64,000 nucleotides of DNA, from the NCBI RefSeq assembly GCF_022605165.1, contig NC_063070.1, positions 2,356,001-2,420,000 of the forward strand. The letters are read 5' to 3'. Positions 48,824 to 61,250 of the stretch are shown here, in pieces; positions within the stretch are counted from its first letter, which is position 1; each line of letters starts with the position of its first letter. The notes beneath the pieces were generated by a model. The model had not been told where the DNA came from. It saw only the letters and a list, made by a program, of their open reading frames with translations, and did no database searches. A program made the translations under genes and the position numbers. Source of the DNA: Purpureocillium takamizusanense (Eukaryota > Ascomycota > Sordariomycetes > Hypocreales > Ophiocordycipitaceae).

Positions 48824-51800
48824 CTACACGGAAAGGCCATTCAGCCCAAACGCGTCCTTCGCTTGGACGCCCCTTTGCTGTTTTTGCCCTCGTCCCGAAG
48901 CGGGAAACGACCATTTCGACAATCTGAAGCCCCTATGCCCCCCGCCGCCTTCGTCCTCCGTGCGACGCCTCGCTTGCCTATGTGCCCACTTCTGCTGCGT
49001 CGCCTCCCACGTCTCGGCCAGAGAATCGTGGATGCTGTCCCACTTATAGCCATAAAGGAATGCCAGCGTCAAGATCAAGATGGTTGTCGGGATAGCAACC
49101 TTCCAGAAGATGCTCTGGTCAAGGTTGGTGTCCCGAATGTCGGTCGTGTTCATGCCCAAGAAGCTGGTCACAAACGAGCTGTCGGACAGAGATGGTAGAT
49201 TAGCACTGCACATATCGAAAAGCGACCTCTTTTTCCTAACGAGCCATCTAGCTTGACGTCGGTGGACTTACAGAGGGAGGAAAAAGGCAGTGACAAAGGT
49301 AAAGACCCGGATGGCCTTGCCGTGGCCCTCCTCCAAGACTTCGATTTGCTGCTTGATGCGCTGCTGGAAGAAGGCAAGCCGATTGAAGAGGCCATCGCCG
49401 AAATCAAGTCGAGCGGTGAGGCGTTTGGCTTCATCGCCGAGGAGTTTGGCCTCCACCTCGAACAGCGCTTGCCTGGCTTTTGTCGTGACTCTGTAAGAGT
49501 GAGGGTCCAGTATGCGCTCGTAATTGATCAGCATGTTGTGATGCAGCCGAAAGACTCTCCTCACGGCCAGCAAGTTGGTCTCCAGCGCATGGAGCTCCAT
49601 GAAATGCCGGCGCTGCGGCCGTCTGGCTGCTTGGTTGGCGACTCTCACCAATTGGCGATTATACATACCGAGAAGATGCTCCTTCTTCCCGTCCATGTGC
49701 GTGTTCAGACCCGCTAGGACGACACCGAGTATATACTCGGCGCCCACGGCCGTCAGGCTGACGCTGCCGGCCTGACTAGTTGTGGTGCTGAGGAGTATGA
49801 GGTCACGCCGTGCGTGCTTGAATCGGAGCTTCGCCTGGACCATGCTCTGGCGGTGGATCTGAGGGACCTCAAAGTTTGTGCTGTGGCCGGAGCCATGTGT
49901 GGCGTAGCTTGATGGAACATGGGAGCTTCCATACGTCCGCGAGCTTCGACTATCTCCATGTCGGGACTGGCCCACCGAGAAGTCACCCGTCTTCATGCCC
50001 CTCATACGCGGCACTTTCTGTGTAGGTGGCGCTTGTTCCGTCTCGCCACCAGTAGTCGCGCGAGACAGAATGTGTGCGAGCGTGATGTAGGAGAGGAGGA
50101 GCTCCTCGAAACCTCGGACTAGTGTGCTCGGTAGCAGCGGCAGTTTCTTCTTACCCGCCTTGCGGCCCCCAGGAGCGTCAATGTGTTGGACCGAACGGTG
50201 AAGTTCGGAGATGCACCTCCGGATATCCTCCAGATACAGGATGAAGACGCTGAGTTTTCTCAAAGCCCGGCTGAGGGACTTTTGCACCTTGCGGTCATGG
50301 ATCTCCATGTTTCCTTCTATCCAGACAGTGCAGGGGTCATCGAACACGCGGGTTGGCTTGCTGCAGCCCTGACACTGTGCATGCCTCTCGTGGAGATGGT
50401 CTAGCGCTTGCCCGACACTCTGGTATTCGGTCCCTTCTTTACATGCCTGGCATTGGTCGACGCCCTCGAAGGCCTCTTCTCCGGAGCCGAAGTAGGGCGA
50501 GGCAGCGTACAAGCGCTCGCTGGCGCGATATGTGCCACGGCCGTGCGGCTGCTTGTAGTGCATCTCGACGCACTTGATGGTTTCGCCGTAAGTAAGTGTT
50601 TGTATGGAAGAGCAACCTCATAGGAACAGGACGGCTTACCCGAAGGATTCTGTCTAACGCACCCCAGAGCTTCTTCCAGCACCTATGCACGACCTCCAGG
50701 TCGGCAGGCACGAATCTTTCGCCGATTTCTAGAGATATAGTGACGAGCGGGCGACAATACTGCTCAACCACGTTTTCCCAAAGTAGGGGGTCCTGAACAC
50801 CTCGGGACTCCGCATCAAAGACTTGCTCGAGCGTGGGCCACCTCGAGATGCCATCTACAGGCATGTTTGCCTTCTCAGCCTCCGGAATGAGTGATGTAGC
50901 GCTCGTCCCTTTGGACGTGCCTGTCAGACACGGGTGCCGGTGTCCAAGCCCTGACGGGTCGCATTCATACCCCCGCTGGTAGACGTACCGATGGGCAGTC
51001 GGGCGCTTCCTCGCCATGGCCTTGTCGACGCGACTCAGCAGTCGGCAGATCTGGATGTGCGGCGGCAAGTTGCCGTCACTCCCCCGCTTGTGCATGACAT
51101 TCCACGTGAAAAAGGGATGAATGGTCACCGGGACGGCCGCGTCGCAGTCCCCGTTCGCATAAGCGGTGCTTCCCGTAGATGTGCTTTGAGACGGTAAAAT
51201 CGTTTCGTCGGCGAACCCGACTTTTCTCACCCTCTGGTTCGCTGTCCGGCGCGGCTTGACGCTTTGTGGCAGCGGATTCGATGTGGATTCGGCTCCAGAA
51301 GTGGCCGACTTGCCATCGCTCTTCCTCGATGTTGTTTCGGGCATGGACCGTGTTGTTTCGGATTCGGAATCATCGCTCTCAATCGTAGCCTGGAACACCC
51401 GTGATCGTGCCCGCGATAGGGCTCCCAAATCATTAATGACGACGCCTGTGGCGCTGGCCCCTGGACTGTGGTTTCTGAGGTGTTGCAGGGAGCTGGACTC
51501 GTCACTGAATCCTTCCGATTCTGACATGGAAGTATACGCGACACGTCCAGTCCGTCGAAGGATGAGACTGAGAGAATCGAGGTCGTCGCGTTGCATGAAG
51601 CCCAGCCAGATCTCAGGTGTAAGCTCATCAAGGTCTTCGGTGAGAAGCTTGAAGTTTGCCACTCGTGTCCCATCGGAGAAGACACGGACCTTGTTGACTA
51701 CGGACTCCATAAACTCCTGTTCAACACAGTCATTGAATATTAGCGTCAGATACCGAGAATCATTAGTTCATTGTGTTTCCTACAAAGTAAGATAGAGGCG

Positions 51801-53318
51801 GATCGATCACAAGATGAAAGTACCGTGAATCGGAATCGGTGATTCTTATGACACAGGGCCGCCTGTTGGCGTCTGACTTCATTTCGACGGTTATACTAGA
51901 AACAAGGAGATCTTTAAACTCAATGTCGCCGCATGTTATGATGATATCTAGCATACGTTGTGTCAATAGCCAGCCAGACTTGAAGGAACGTGTAGGGACC
52001 TGTTGAGATATGGATACGGTCTGGTGTGGGAAACTCACCTGGTCCGAGCAATAGGCACCAGAGATATGCAACGCAAACTTCTGAATCCGTGCCACTGCCA
52101 GTGGTGAATGAACCCCCCGACGCCATCTGAGCATCGGCGGCGGCAAATTCATGGTCTGTATGCAGATGATATCGGACCGGCGTTGCGGAAGTCGGTGTCA
52201 TGTCGTTTTGGACGAGCCAAGCCCTCGTCTTCGTGGTGAAGAACGGGACGCTCATGAATATGACCGATTCCGTGCTCCATGTTCCTCTATGGTCTCTATA
52301 ATCATAACGGGTGATGAAGTCGCGGCTGCCAGACTCCCCTTGAAAGCGCTCGGTGTTTGCGGAGTGACGGCGATCGCGAAGGAGAGCGAGAGCAACAGTT
52401 TTTAACGCCTGGTCTGCGTGAGGGCAGGCATCTATAATATCCTGGAACGACCGTCAGCACACATGCACTCATGTCGTCACCTTGTACTGACCTCCATGTG
52501 TCTCGCCACTTACCTCAAAATCTGCCAGATTCGGATCCTGATACAGATGCCTATAGTCTTGGTTTAGACCGTTGATCGCTTTCAGCTGTTGATGAACAGG
52601 GACAGGATTCTGCCTACATCCATCGCGTCTGAACCGACTCCTTCTTCGTCGATGAAGCTGCGTCATAGCATATCAGAGTAATGAGACTGTCACCCGCCTC
52701 GTCCGCGTAGTGGCTGACTTCCCGAACAGTGAGGCAGTCCGTCTTGGCGCCCGTCGGCAGCGTGCCCTTGGTCACCTCCCATGATTGAGCTGCGAGTTGA
52801 TGCGTCCCCGGCATGCGCGGCCGCGTGCTTATACCCCGCAAGGACACCACGGCGGCTAAGCTGCTCGACGGGTCTTCCACGCGAAAGGGCTGTTCGTACA
52901 CTCGATTATGCGGTAGCGGCACAACTGCGTGGTGTTGATGGGGACGGCGATGTATGAATCCTTCTGGTTCGATCCCATGTCGCGGTCCTCTGGGTGGTGA
53001 GGGTGCGCGGGGCGGCCTCATGACACGGTGTGGCGCGAATCTCGGGGCTCGTCGCGAGACATTGCTGTACTCTTCGTCCGTGGCTGTTGACGGATCAAAG
53101 TCTTCGTCGGAAAGACGATCCGCTACCTCATCGTAGTCGTCAGAGCTGTCTGAGTCGGAGCTTGTTCCAGAGTCAAAGCCCTGCTCGGGGCGACGGCCTG
53201 CACCTGTGCTCGGAATCGCCGCATTGCTCGACTGCCAATCTGAGCTGCTAGAGCCTTCTTCATGATCTGAAGGAACGTCGATGCGGACCGCTCTCCTCGT
53301 CGGGCCGCGATCGCTCAT
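48824..53318 (-). CDS. CorA-like (GMN motif) membrane protein with long cytosolic N-terminus
   Basis: Seven minus-strand exons: 53318-52618, 52550-52514, 52441-52039, 51947-51784, 51716-50640, 50572-49272 and 49178-48824; 1345 residues. The first exon is disordered and acidic/Ser-rich. Exons 1-2 join as TRWMHLYQDPNLADFE and lead into a cytosolic domain (VPFFTTKTRAWLV and onward). Exon 6 has a Cys/His cluster (CQACKEG, HLHERHAQCQGC) and long helices. The C-terminus has the CorA arrangement: first membrane helix AIRVFTFVTAFFLPLS, GMN in FLGMNTTDI (about residue 1237), and second helix WKVAIPTTILILTLAFLYGY. CorA/Mrs2 proteins conduct Mg2+; these long fungal relatives are uncharacterised. The 91 bp third intron (GTGAGT donor, GCTAG acceptor) is the least certain join. 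The neighbouring NACHT gene lies upstream on the same strand. Confidence 0.8.
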
Positions 53319-54041
53319 GCCGCTTCGCTGGTCGAACAATGGGGCCCAGATGACTGACCTCGATCGAGCGGCACGTGGAGTTTTGCATCTATTTCAACAC
53401 CCTCGAATGTAGAGAAGTGTTCTGCAGATGACTCCGAAGCAAATTGGAGAGAACAATGAATGCGAGGAAACGTGAAACGACGACCTAGCTGCGATGACGT
53501 CCGAGACAAGTGCAGCGACTGACGCAAAGAGTTACACTTGCTTACCAGGATCTACTGCAGCCCACACTTGATGTGTTTAGCCGTTGTATATAAATGCATG
53601 ACGATGTGGGCTGCCGCCAGACAGGTTCGGCCGAGCGCGTGGGGCATGCTGATGAACCGGCGCCATCACAATTCAGTAGGCTGACTTGGCTGAGTGCTTC
53701 CATGTTGATCTGATGCGGCTGTGCACCGGGCATAAGCCGCATAGCCGAGGGCTGCGCTGGTGTTGAGGCAGCCCGTGAGGCAAACAATGGGGGCCAAAAG
53801 CCACATGCAGCCAATGCACGGGTGAGAATCCTTGAACTGACGACTGGTGCCCATACCATTGCCACAATTTGTTAGCTCATCATCAAGCTCGACTTGTAAC
53901 GATAGAGCCAGGACAGCTGCGATCTTTCGTCCCATCCTGGTGAATGAATGGCAAAGGCGCGTACGTGCGTACGAAGTAGCACATGTAAATAGCAGGAACA
54001 AGTATACTGTAAACGACAAGAAGATCTTATTCAACCCTCAA
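53319..54041. other. Intergenic region between the NACHT and CorA-like genes
   Basis: It holds the 3' flank of the NACHT gene and the promoter of the CorA-like gene, with one GTACGAAGTA decamer at 53969. A minus-strand frame here has a signal-peptide-like start but only a TTG initiation codon, so I do not call it. Confidence 0.5.
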
Positions 54042-57000
54042 CTATTCCTTTCGCGGGCGCAACACATACTTTTGCGACTTCGCCTGCAGCACATCAAGCT
54101 TCCCAGCCAGCAGTTGTCGCAGGTCTCTGATCTCAACTGCCCCGTACGTCTCATCCAGGAGCTCCAGCACACCCAATGCTGAAATCTCCGGATCCCAGCT
54201 GTCCTTGACGACCACCGCGGTAGGATCCGCGCCGCCGACTTCGATGAACAACCTCACAATGTCCGCCCAGCGCTCCACGCCGCTCGTATCCGTGTCGTAC
54301 CGCTCGATCCAGCCTCTACGGCGAGCGTCTCTCAAGTGCCTCAGCAGCGCGAGCCACGGCGTTGTCGGCGCACGTGTCATGAAGTCGGTGTAAGGATGGT
54401 TCACCCCCGGGTTCATCACGCTGTCGCTTCCAGTCTCGTTACGGAGGAGGACACGGACGAGCGCTGGGTCAGATAGCGGAAAGATAGTCTTGTTGCGCGA
54501 ACAGAGGAATTCCGTCGCGTGGCTAAAGATCGGCGTCGCATCTGCGCATTCGAGGTCCAAGTCGGTATGACCTGAATCTGATTCTTGAGGGCCCTGATAT
54601 GCGACTACTTCACGGCGCGCCTCGAGCTCTTGGGCGATGTACTCGGTGAGCCCAAACTTTGTGGCGAGGCACAGGAACGGCTGCCATATCGGGGGCGCCT
54701 TCATGCGCACTTCATATGAACCAAAGGCGTTGCGCGCCCAGTGGTCGTACGGATCCTGCGGCTTCCGCAGCCACAGCTCGGACTGCGTGGCGTTGAGTTG
54801 GTTGACGAAAACGCGTTGCAGCCGTCTCGGATCCTCGGTAATGTACCTCGCGTGCGTCATGGCGAGGGCAATATCAGGCCACCAGTCGTCCAGCCTGCGG
54901 TGGATCTCGATTTCTTCAAGCGGATGCTTCAGCCGGAGGACGTACGATCGAAGGTGCCGGAGATGGGCGTCGAACCCAGGGGGCAGGTAGGAGGCGAGCC
55001 GGGTGCTCACGCCATCACCATCTATGAGCCAGTCGCGAACCGTACGGTGTATGTATGTCACGCGTCGCCAAGGGAACCCTCGCATATCTCGCATGAGCTG
55101 CTGCTCAGGGCCTTGAGCGCGTGAGACACGTGGGTTTCCCTGCCTACCCGGCGAGTGCAAATCCAGGAGATTCGCGAATCGCCTGGTTATGGCACGAACA
55201 GTGCTACTGCATCTATCGCGAACCACTCGATCGGATGCCTCTTCAATGGGTAGGGTAACAACAAGTTCGTCATCTTCTTCTTCCAAAGCAAATGCAAGCT
55301 CCCAGACTGTGAGCGAGTTCGCCGAGTCGTTGCGGACAAAGTCGGCGACCAGTTCTCGAGCACACATCAGATCAAAAATGACAGCTGTCTGGGAAAGTTC
55401 CGCCACGCTCTGGTCTTCGAATAGAAACTTTGCGAATAAATCATCAAGCTCCGAGGGCAACTGACGAAGCATGTCGTACAGGTCTGATGAGCTATGAGCG
55501 GACGTGAATCGGCGTACCATTTCGTTGGCCGCAAGCCGCACCCAGAGAAACACGCCATCTGCTCGGTCAACCGCCTCCTTGACAAATATCTGCTCGCAGT
55601 TGCCATCACTTCCAAAGATGGTTTGGATAGCAACACTCTCGCGCAGCCTGTCTCTGGTGTACCGATGCATATCGTCGTAGGTGAGGTCCTGTAGCCGCAG
55701 GTGCGGGACCGAGTGTCCAAAGGCGGTTTCAAAAACGGACCACGGTCGCGAGGAGAGGCACATCTTAATAGACCCTGCGTGCTTGTCGCGACCAAGATCT
55801 CTGAAGAAGTTGATGATGGTCTGGTGATCGCCGTCGAACTCGTCCAGGCCGTCGATGAAGAGGCAAATCTTCTTCGTAGGTAGTGCAGCATCCAGTAACA
55901 GGTGAAATGCTTCCATGAGCTCCTTGACCGACCAGTCCAACGTAAGCAAGATGCGTTCTTTGGTAGACATGCTGCGTAGCGGATCCCAGAGCACCGGAAA
56001 GGTGCTCGGGATGAGATGGACGTTGTCGCTGAGGAGTTGATGCAGCAGCGATCGGAGGAGGCCGGTCTGAGAGCGCTGCTCCCTTGACCCGCTGGTCCAA
56101 AAGAAGAAGCCAGCCGTCTGCACATCAGATCCCGCGGCCCAGTGTTGGAGGCTCTTGGCTGTACGCTCGTGGTGGAATAGGAAGCGCATAAAGGTGGACT
56201 TTCCCGAGCCGGGCTTGCCAGTGATCCAGTAGATGGGACCGAGGATGTCCTGCGCAAACCACGTCGACAGCCCGCTGTCCAATCCATTAGAGTCGTTGGC
56301 GCCGTTTGTAAAGACCCATTCGAAGGTCTTTTGATGAGCCTGTACGACTTCCTCTTCGCGGTCATGCATGGACTTGTACGCGAGGCCGTCGAGGATGAAT
56401 TCGTAGAGCAGGCCGGCCGGGACGGAACGAGGCTTCTGTGTAGCGGCGATAGCGGCAGCCGGCACACGAGACAAGTTTCCTGTATCGATGCTCGACTCTT
56501 TGGGATTTTCCATGGCGGCCTTTGGCAGAGTGTCTCCTGCATTGGCGTCTTTGTGCAAAACTGGTGGCAAGTCACGGGAGAGAGATTTCTCCGTCGTCTT
56601 GGCGTCATTGCGGTCTCTTATGGTGATTCTAGACAGGCATGAGACTTGTGAGGTGAGCTTGCGGAACGGGCTTCAACTCACTTAAAGGGCACATCGTCGG
56701 GACATTGGCCGACCAGCTGCTCGAGTCGGCCTCCCAGCGCGTCGACATCTTCTACACACCATGCGTCGCGAAGCTGCGCGCCACGGACACGTCCCTCGAC
56801 AACACAAGAACTCGCCTTGAGCCTCTCCAGCTTGAGACATAGCTCTGCTCCGACCTTGCGGCACGCACGGAGAAGGCTGTCGTCGGGCTCACTCGGCACA
56901 GCCTGTGGGAGGCGCGCCGTGGCGCCAAGCATCTGCTGGTGCAGAGCGAGGACGTCTATATCGGCGGCGACTGGAGAAGGAGCACGAGGTGGTGCGTCGC

Positions 57001-57133
57001 GAAGCACCGCGTGGGGCTCATCGTAGTGGGCAGACGCGAGGAGGCGGTAGAGCTCAGTCGCGGCCGTCAGCCAGGTGGTGCATGTAGCGGCGGCGGCGGC
57101 GGCGGCGGACGACGAATTGGACCCTGCAGCCAT
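54042..57133 (-). CDS. NACHT-domain STAND/NLR-like protein
   Basis: Exons 57133-56682 and 56628-54042, intron 53 bp (GTGAGT donor, TCTAG acceptor); 1012 residues. The N-terminus has an Ala run encoded by a GC-rich triplet repeat, then a helical region (about 20-150; LLRACRKVGAELCLKLERLK) resembling N-terminal effector-type domains of fungal STAND proteins. The NACHT NTPase follows: Walker A ITGKPGSGKSTFMRFL (about 285-300), Walker B ICLFIDGLDEFDG (about 405-415) and SSRPW sensor. After it comes a winged-helix-like region with FVRNDSANSLTVWELAFA and VTYIHRTVRDWL, typical of fungal NACHT-DUF7791 proteins. No WD40, ankyrin or TPR repeats are seen. Such proteins act as intracellular sensors in non-self recognition or regulated cell death; the trigger here is unknown. 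Confidence 0.88.
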
Positions 57134-57611
57134 TTCATAGCATGTAATGGTTGCAGCTCCTTGTCTCTTGCTTCTAATCTATATACAGTCCGGACAGTGA
57201 GCCTATAGCCCAGTGCGTCTACGCTGCGGTGCGCGATTGCGAATCTCCCGTCAACGGTCTGGTGTGGGCAGGAAAGACGTTGAAGGGGGAAGGTTCAGGG
57301 GAAGGGGAAGGGTGCGGAGGGAGGGGGCCGTCTCTTAAATACCCCAGCATCCCCGGTACTAATAAGTAAGTCAGCTTTTCCCCCAGGTTTGCCGACCAGG
57401 CCAAGAACTTGCACTGGTGACTGGATTAACTACCCGCCAGTCAGCTTCCGTCACTGGTGTTCCAAGTGCTGCCGATGCTCCCTTCTGGCCGCCGCTCCGC
57501 ATAAAGCTGCACAAACTCCGACTTACACTGTCCCTTCACGCCGGTCCTCAACCGGCCGCAGCCAACCTCACAGGCCAACGCGCGCGCGTGTGCGTCGCAC
57601 GCGGAAACGAA
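57134..57611. other. Divergent promoter region of NACHT and glycosylasparaginase genes
   Basis: The two genes are transcribed away from each other. No separate gene was seen. Confidence 0.5.
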
Positions 57612-58742
57612 ATGGGCGTAAAGTCCCTGCTCTTCTTGAGTTGTTGCAGCCTACTACTACTGGCTCGCTCCTCCAATGCAGCAGTTAGCCACGACTCGCC
57701 TGGCCTGCCCATGGTCATCAACACCTGGGGCGGGCCCTTTACGGCCGCCACGTCCGCCGCCTTCCTGACCCTGCAGCAGCGCGGCGGTGTGAACGGCGTC
57801 GCAAGCGGTGCCAATGCCTCGGCCGTGGACGCCGTCGAGGTCGGCTGCGCGACGTGCGAGCGCAACCAGTGCGACGGCACCGTCGGCTACGGCGGCTCCC
57901 CCGACGAGGCGTGCGAGACGACGCTCGACGCCCTCATCATGGACGGCACCACCTTTGCCGTCGGGGCCGTCGCCGCGCTGCGGAGGGTCAGGCACGCCAT
58001 TGCCGTCGCGAGGATGGTCATGGAGCACACGCGCCACACCTTCCTCGTCGGGGACCAGGCGACGGCGTTTGCGGTGCAGAACGGCTTCGCCGAGGGGCCG
58101 CTCTCGACGCCCGAGTCGGAGGAGGCGTGTAGGAAGTGGCGGGAGGGAAAATGCCAGCCAAACTATCGCGTCAAAGTCCGCCCGGATCCTTCATCCTCGT
58201 GCGGCCCATACGCACCGTTGCTCTCGTCGCAGCATCTCCTCGAATCCCGTGCCGCGGACGGGGACGAAACGCCCTCGTCGCCGTCACCGTCATGGCGCTC
58301 GCACGACACGCTCTCCCTCATCGCGCTGCACCCGTCGGGCCAGCTCGCCGCCGGCACCACAACCAACGGCGCCGCGCACAAGGTCCCCGGCCGTGTCGGC
58401 GACGGTCCCATCCCGGGGAGCGGATCCTACGCGGACTCGGAGGTGGGCGGGTGCGGCGCGACGGGCGACGGGGACGTCATGATGCGCTTCCTGCCGTGCT
58501 ACCAGGCCGTCGAGAGCATGCGCCGCGGCATGGCGCCCGGGGACGCCGCGGAAGACGCGGTGCGCAGGATGCTGCGCCGCTTCCCGCGCGTCCGGGCGGG
58601 TATCGTGGTTGTGGACAGGCATGGCAGACATGCGGGCGCGGCGGCGGGCTGGACGTTTACGTACGCGTATAGAGGTGGCGAGATGCCAGAGGTAAAGGTG
58701 GTGACGGTTGAGCCGCTGAATGACGACTTGGCTGAGTTGTAG
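57612..58742 (+). CDS. Glycosylasparaginase (N4-(beta-N-acetylglucosaminyl)-L-asparaginase), Ntn hydrolase
   Basis: Single exon, 376 residues. ATG 57612 gives a signal peptide (MGVKSLLFLSCCSLLLLARSS), so the enzyme is secreted or vacuolar. The frame is open upstream but lacks an earlier ATG suitable for secretion. Family motifs: INTWGGPF at the N-terminus, CDGTVGYGGSPDE, the autoproteolysis site HDT with Thr233 as the new N-terminal nucleophile, GRVGDGPIPGSGSYAD and GCGATGDGD for substrate binding. The precursor is expected to cut itself before Thr233 into alpha and beta chains. It cleaves the GlcNAc-Asn bond in the breakdown of N-linked glycoproteins. A Ser/Pro-rich insert precedes the cleavage site. 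All residues I know to be essential are present. Confidence 0.93.
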   Translation: MGVKSLLFLSCCSLLLLARSSNAAVSHDSPGLPMVINTWGGPFTAATSAAFLTLQQRGGVNGVASGANASAVDAVEVGCATCERNQCDGTVGYGGSPDEACETTLDALIMDGTTFAVGAVAALRRVRHAIAVARMVMEHTRHTFLVGDQATAFAVQNGFAEGPLSTPESEEACRKWREGKCQPNYRVKVRPDPSSSCGPYAPLLSSQHLLESRAADGDETPSSPSPSWRSHDTLSLIALHPSGQLAAGTTTNGAAHKVPGRVGDGPIPGSGSYADSEVGGCGATGDGDVMMRFLPCYQAVESMRRGMAPGDAAEDAVRRMLRRFPRVRAGIVVVDRHGRHAGAAAGWTFTYAYRGGEMPEVKVVTVEPLNDDLAEL

Positions 58743-59291
58743 GGCGCCATTGTATAACCGGCAGTGTTCAAAATAGAGCATCAGAATAGAGCACGAATTA
58801 CATTAAAGGTGTAGTATCATTGTTCTTCAACACATTCGAGCGCCTTCTATTGAATTGTAACTGTGCGACATACACATGAACCAGCAGCGTCGAGAGCGAT
58901 TACCATGCGCGAATGTGGTCATGCTCCTCCCTTACGATATATCTATACCTCGTAGACTCCGAGTCATTCATTATTGCAGGTAGATGCCAGTAATCGAAAT
59001 GTCTTCATGCATTTAACCACCAGGCAATGCAGATGAGCGCGCGCAGAAAGCAAAGAAAACGCCCAACATGAACCGCCTATGATCGTTGCCCCTGATGTTA
59101 CTGCCACGTCCATGTCTCCGTCAATGCGATCATCCAAGCCCGTCTACCACCATGCAAAACCCTCATCCAGATTCATTCATTCATCCGTGCCGTCCCGTTT
59201 CCGGAATCCTTCGTAACTGTCTGCCGTTAACATACCGGTTGTGGCTACTGCTCGAGGAGCCGGCTCTGCCGCCAGTCACTGTAGACGCCCC
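58743..59291. other. Intergenic region between convergent genes
   Basis: 3' flanks of two convergent genes; nothing else was seen. Confidence 0.5.
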
Positions 59292-61250
59292 CTAGGCGAA
59301 GACAAGCTCGCTCCGGCTGCCCACGTCCTTTTCCTTCTTCTTGAAAATGGCCTTGAGCATGTTGTCCTGTCGAATTTTGGGGCGAAACACGGCATCTAGG
59401 TCAGCAGCGTCGTCGTCGCCCCGCCTGCTGCGCCCGTCCTCGATGGCCTTTCTCTCCTTTGGCTTTGCCGACGACGAAAACTTTCTGCTGCTGCTCCGCT
59501 CGCTGCGGCCCGTCACGCTCTCCGCTTTGCTGCTCTTCCGCTCCGGAACAGCGGGTTCCTTTTCCTTGCCCTTCCCTTTGCTCCTACTGTCCATGCCCTT
59601 GTCATCCCTGTGGGAGGACGTCCGATGCGTCCGGCTGGTCTTGTGCGTGCGCGTGCTTCGCCGTGATCTCAGGTCAAAGTCGAGATCGTCCTTGGCGTAC
59701 TTTTCGCGGTGCGCGCGGTCCGCCTCTGGGGTGATGAGCTCAACGTCGGCGCTCTCATCGTCGGCGCCGTACGGCATGATGCCCCGCCTCCACGTCTCGA
59801 TTGTGCTCAGCTCCTCATCCACCACGAGCGCCTCGTCCATGCCCGCGCTGAACTCGCTCTGCGTGCGCATCGGCGCGGGCCGGTCCAGCGGGACGCCCTC
59901 GTAGGCGATGGCCTCGCGCGCGGCCTGGGCCTCCTTGACCTTCTTGACAATCTTCCACCCACCGAACATGACTACCGTCAGGCCAGCCGCGATGCCCGTC
60001 CCGATGAGGAACTGCGGCGAGGCAAGCAGCGCAAAGACGGCGGGCGAGCCGCCCTTGAGAAAGCCCAGAAACGCGGGCGACATCTTGGCCACGGCGCTCG
60101 ACAACTCCGCGAGCGTCAGCGCCACCGCGGCGGCGGCGTCGGGCTTCTCCTGCAGATGCTTGATGATGGCCGTGGCGGAGTGCTGCAGGCAGTGCGCCTC
60201 GTCCAGCAGTCCCTCGACCTTGTGGACGAGCTGGTGCGCGTTCCACTCGTCGTGGTGCGCCGGGTCGAGATCCACACGCGTAGCCAGGTCTGGCGGGATG
60301 TTGCCGTACGCCAGGTGCATGTCGATGTCCTTGCTACTATTCCTATCATGGGAGGGGGCCATGGTCATCTCGGGCTCGGAGCGCCGGCGCGGTACCATCA
60401 TGGACTCGCGCTCTCTGCGCTCGGCCGCGGCGATCCGGTTGCGCACCTCGGCGTGGTTCAGGTCCATCTTGGACATGGCCATGTCGAGGGGCATCGTCTC
60501 GGCATAAGGGCTACGGTAGGCCATGGGCGGCGGGGCCTTGCTAGGCGCAGTGCTGGAGACCTCGCTCAGAGTCTTGAGGTTGCTCTCAGTCAGAGCCGGT
60601 CGACTTCTATGATGGTGATGGTGATGGCCATGGTGATGATCATGGTGCCTGCTGCTGCTGCTTCGCCGCGAGTGCGACGACCGGTGGCTCCTGCGCGAGC
60701 TCGCCACGCTTTGCACGTCGTGCGACCGCCGGCGGCCGTAGTAGTCGACGGTGTCACCATGGCTGTGCTCATAGTCGCGCGGGTCGTCGTACTTGTGGTT
60801 GTAATCGTCGTAGGCGTGGTGCCCGTCCTCGTCCTCGTAGTACTCGCGTTCGTCGTGGCCGCGGTACACGCTGCGGGTCGGGTCGAAGGTGTGGCTGCGC
60901 TTGATCGACGAGCGCTCGTTGCGCAGCTGGGCTTTCTTGTCCTGGTAGGCGCCCTTGGCCTCCTTGAAGATGGACAGCAGCTGCTTTCCCTTTTGAGGAG
61001 CGAACAACAATGTCAGCGATGATGCTCGGTTGCCTGTTTGTCTGTGCGCCTCCGCCGCCCACCTCGAAGATCAAATCAATCACCTAGGGGGATGGGGCGG
61101 GAGTACGAGATAGCTACAGCAAGGGTGCCACTTGTCGCACCGCATTTGCGGGGCGTCTTGGGGTATATGGGAAGCGCGCAGCAGCGGACTTACAGTGCTG
61201 ATGATCTTGCCCGAGTTGTTGACTATCGTTATCGTCTGCTCGAGCGGCAT
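59292..61250 (-). CDS. Highly charged protein with one hydrophobic segment, function unknown
   Basis: Exons 61250-61194 (19 codons, MPLEQTITIVNNSGKIIST) and 60989-59292, with a 204 bp intron; 584 residues. The join continues as GKQLLSIFKEAKGAYQDKK, the typical opening of a set of fungal proteins I recall without a name. Residues about 50-150 are rich in Arg, Ser, Asp, Tyr and a striking His tract (HHDHHHGHHHHHH). A helical segment (about 245-310) leads to a hydrophobic span (FALLASPQFLIGTGIAAGLTVVMFGGW) followed by KIVKKVKE. The C-terminal third is Lys/Arg/Ser-rich and probably disordered. I suggest membrane association but no function. The intron is larger than others nearby, so a missed small exon is possible. 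Confidence 0.75.

Noticed and set aside
53666..54034. Minus-strand frame with signal-peptide-like start and several Cys (small secreted protein?)
   Set aside because: The hydrophobic start has only a TTG initiation codon; the first in-frame ATG comes after the hydrophobic part. It sits in the 3' flank of the NACHT gene.
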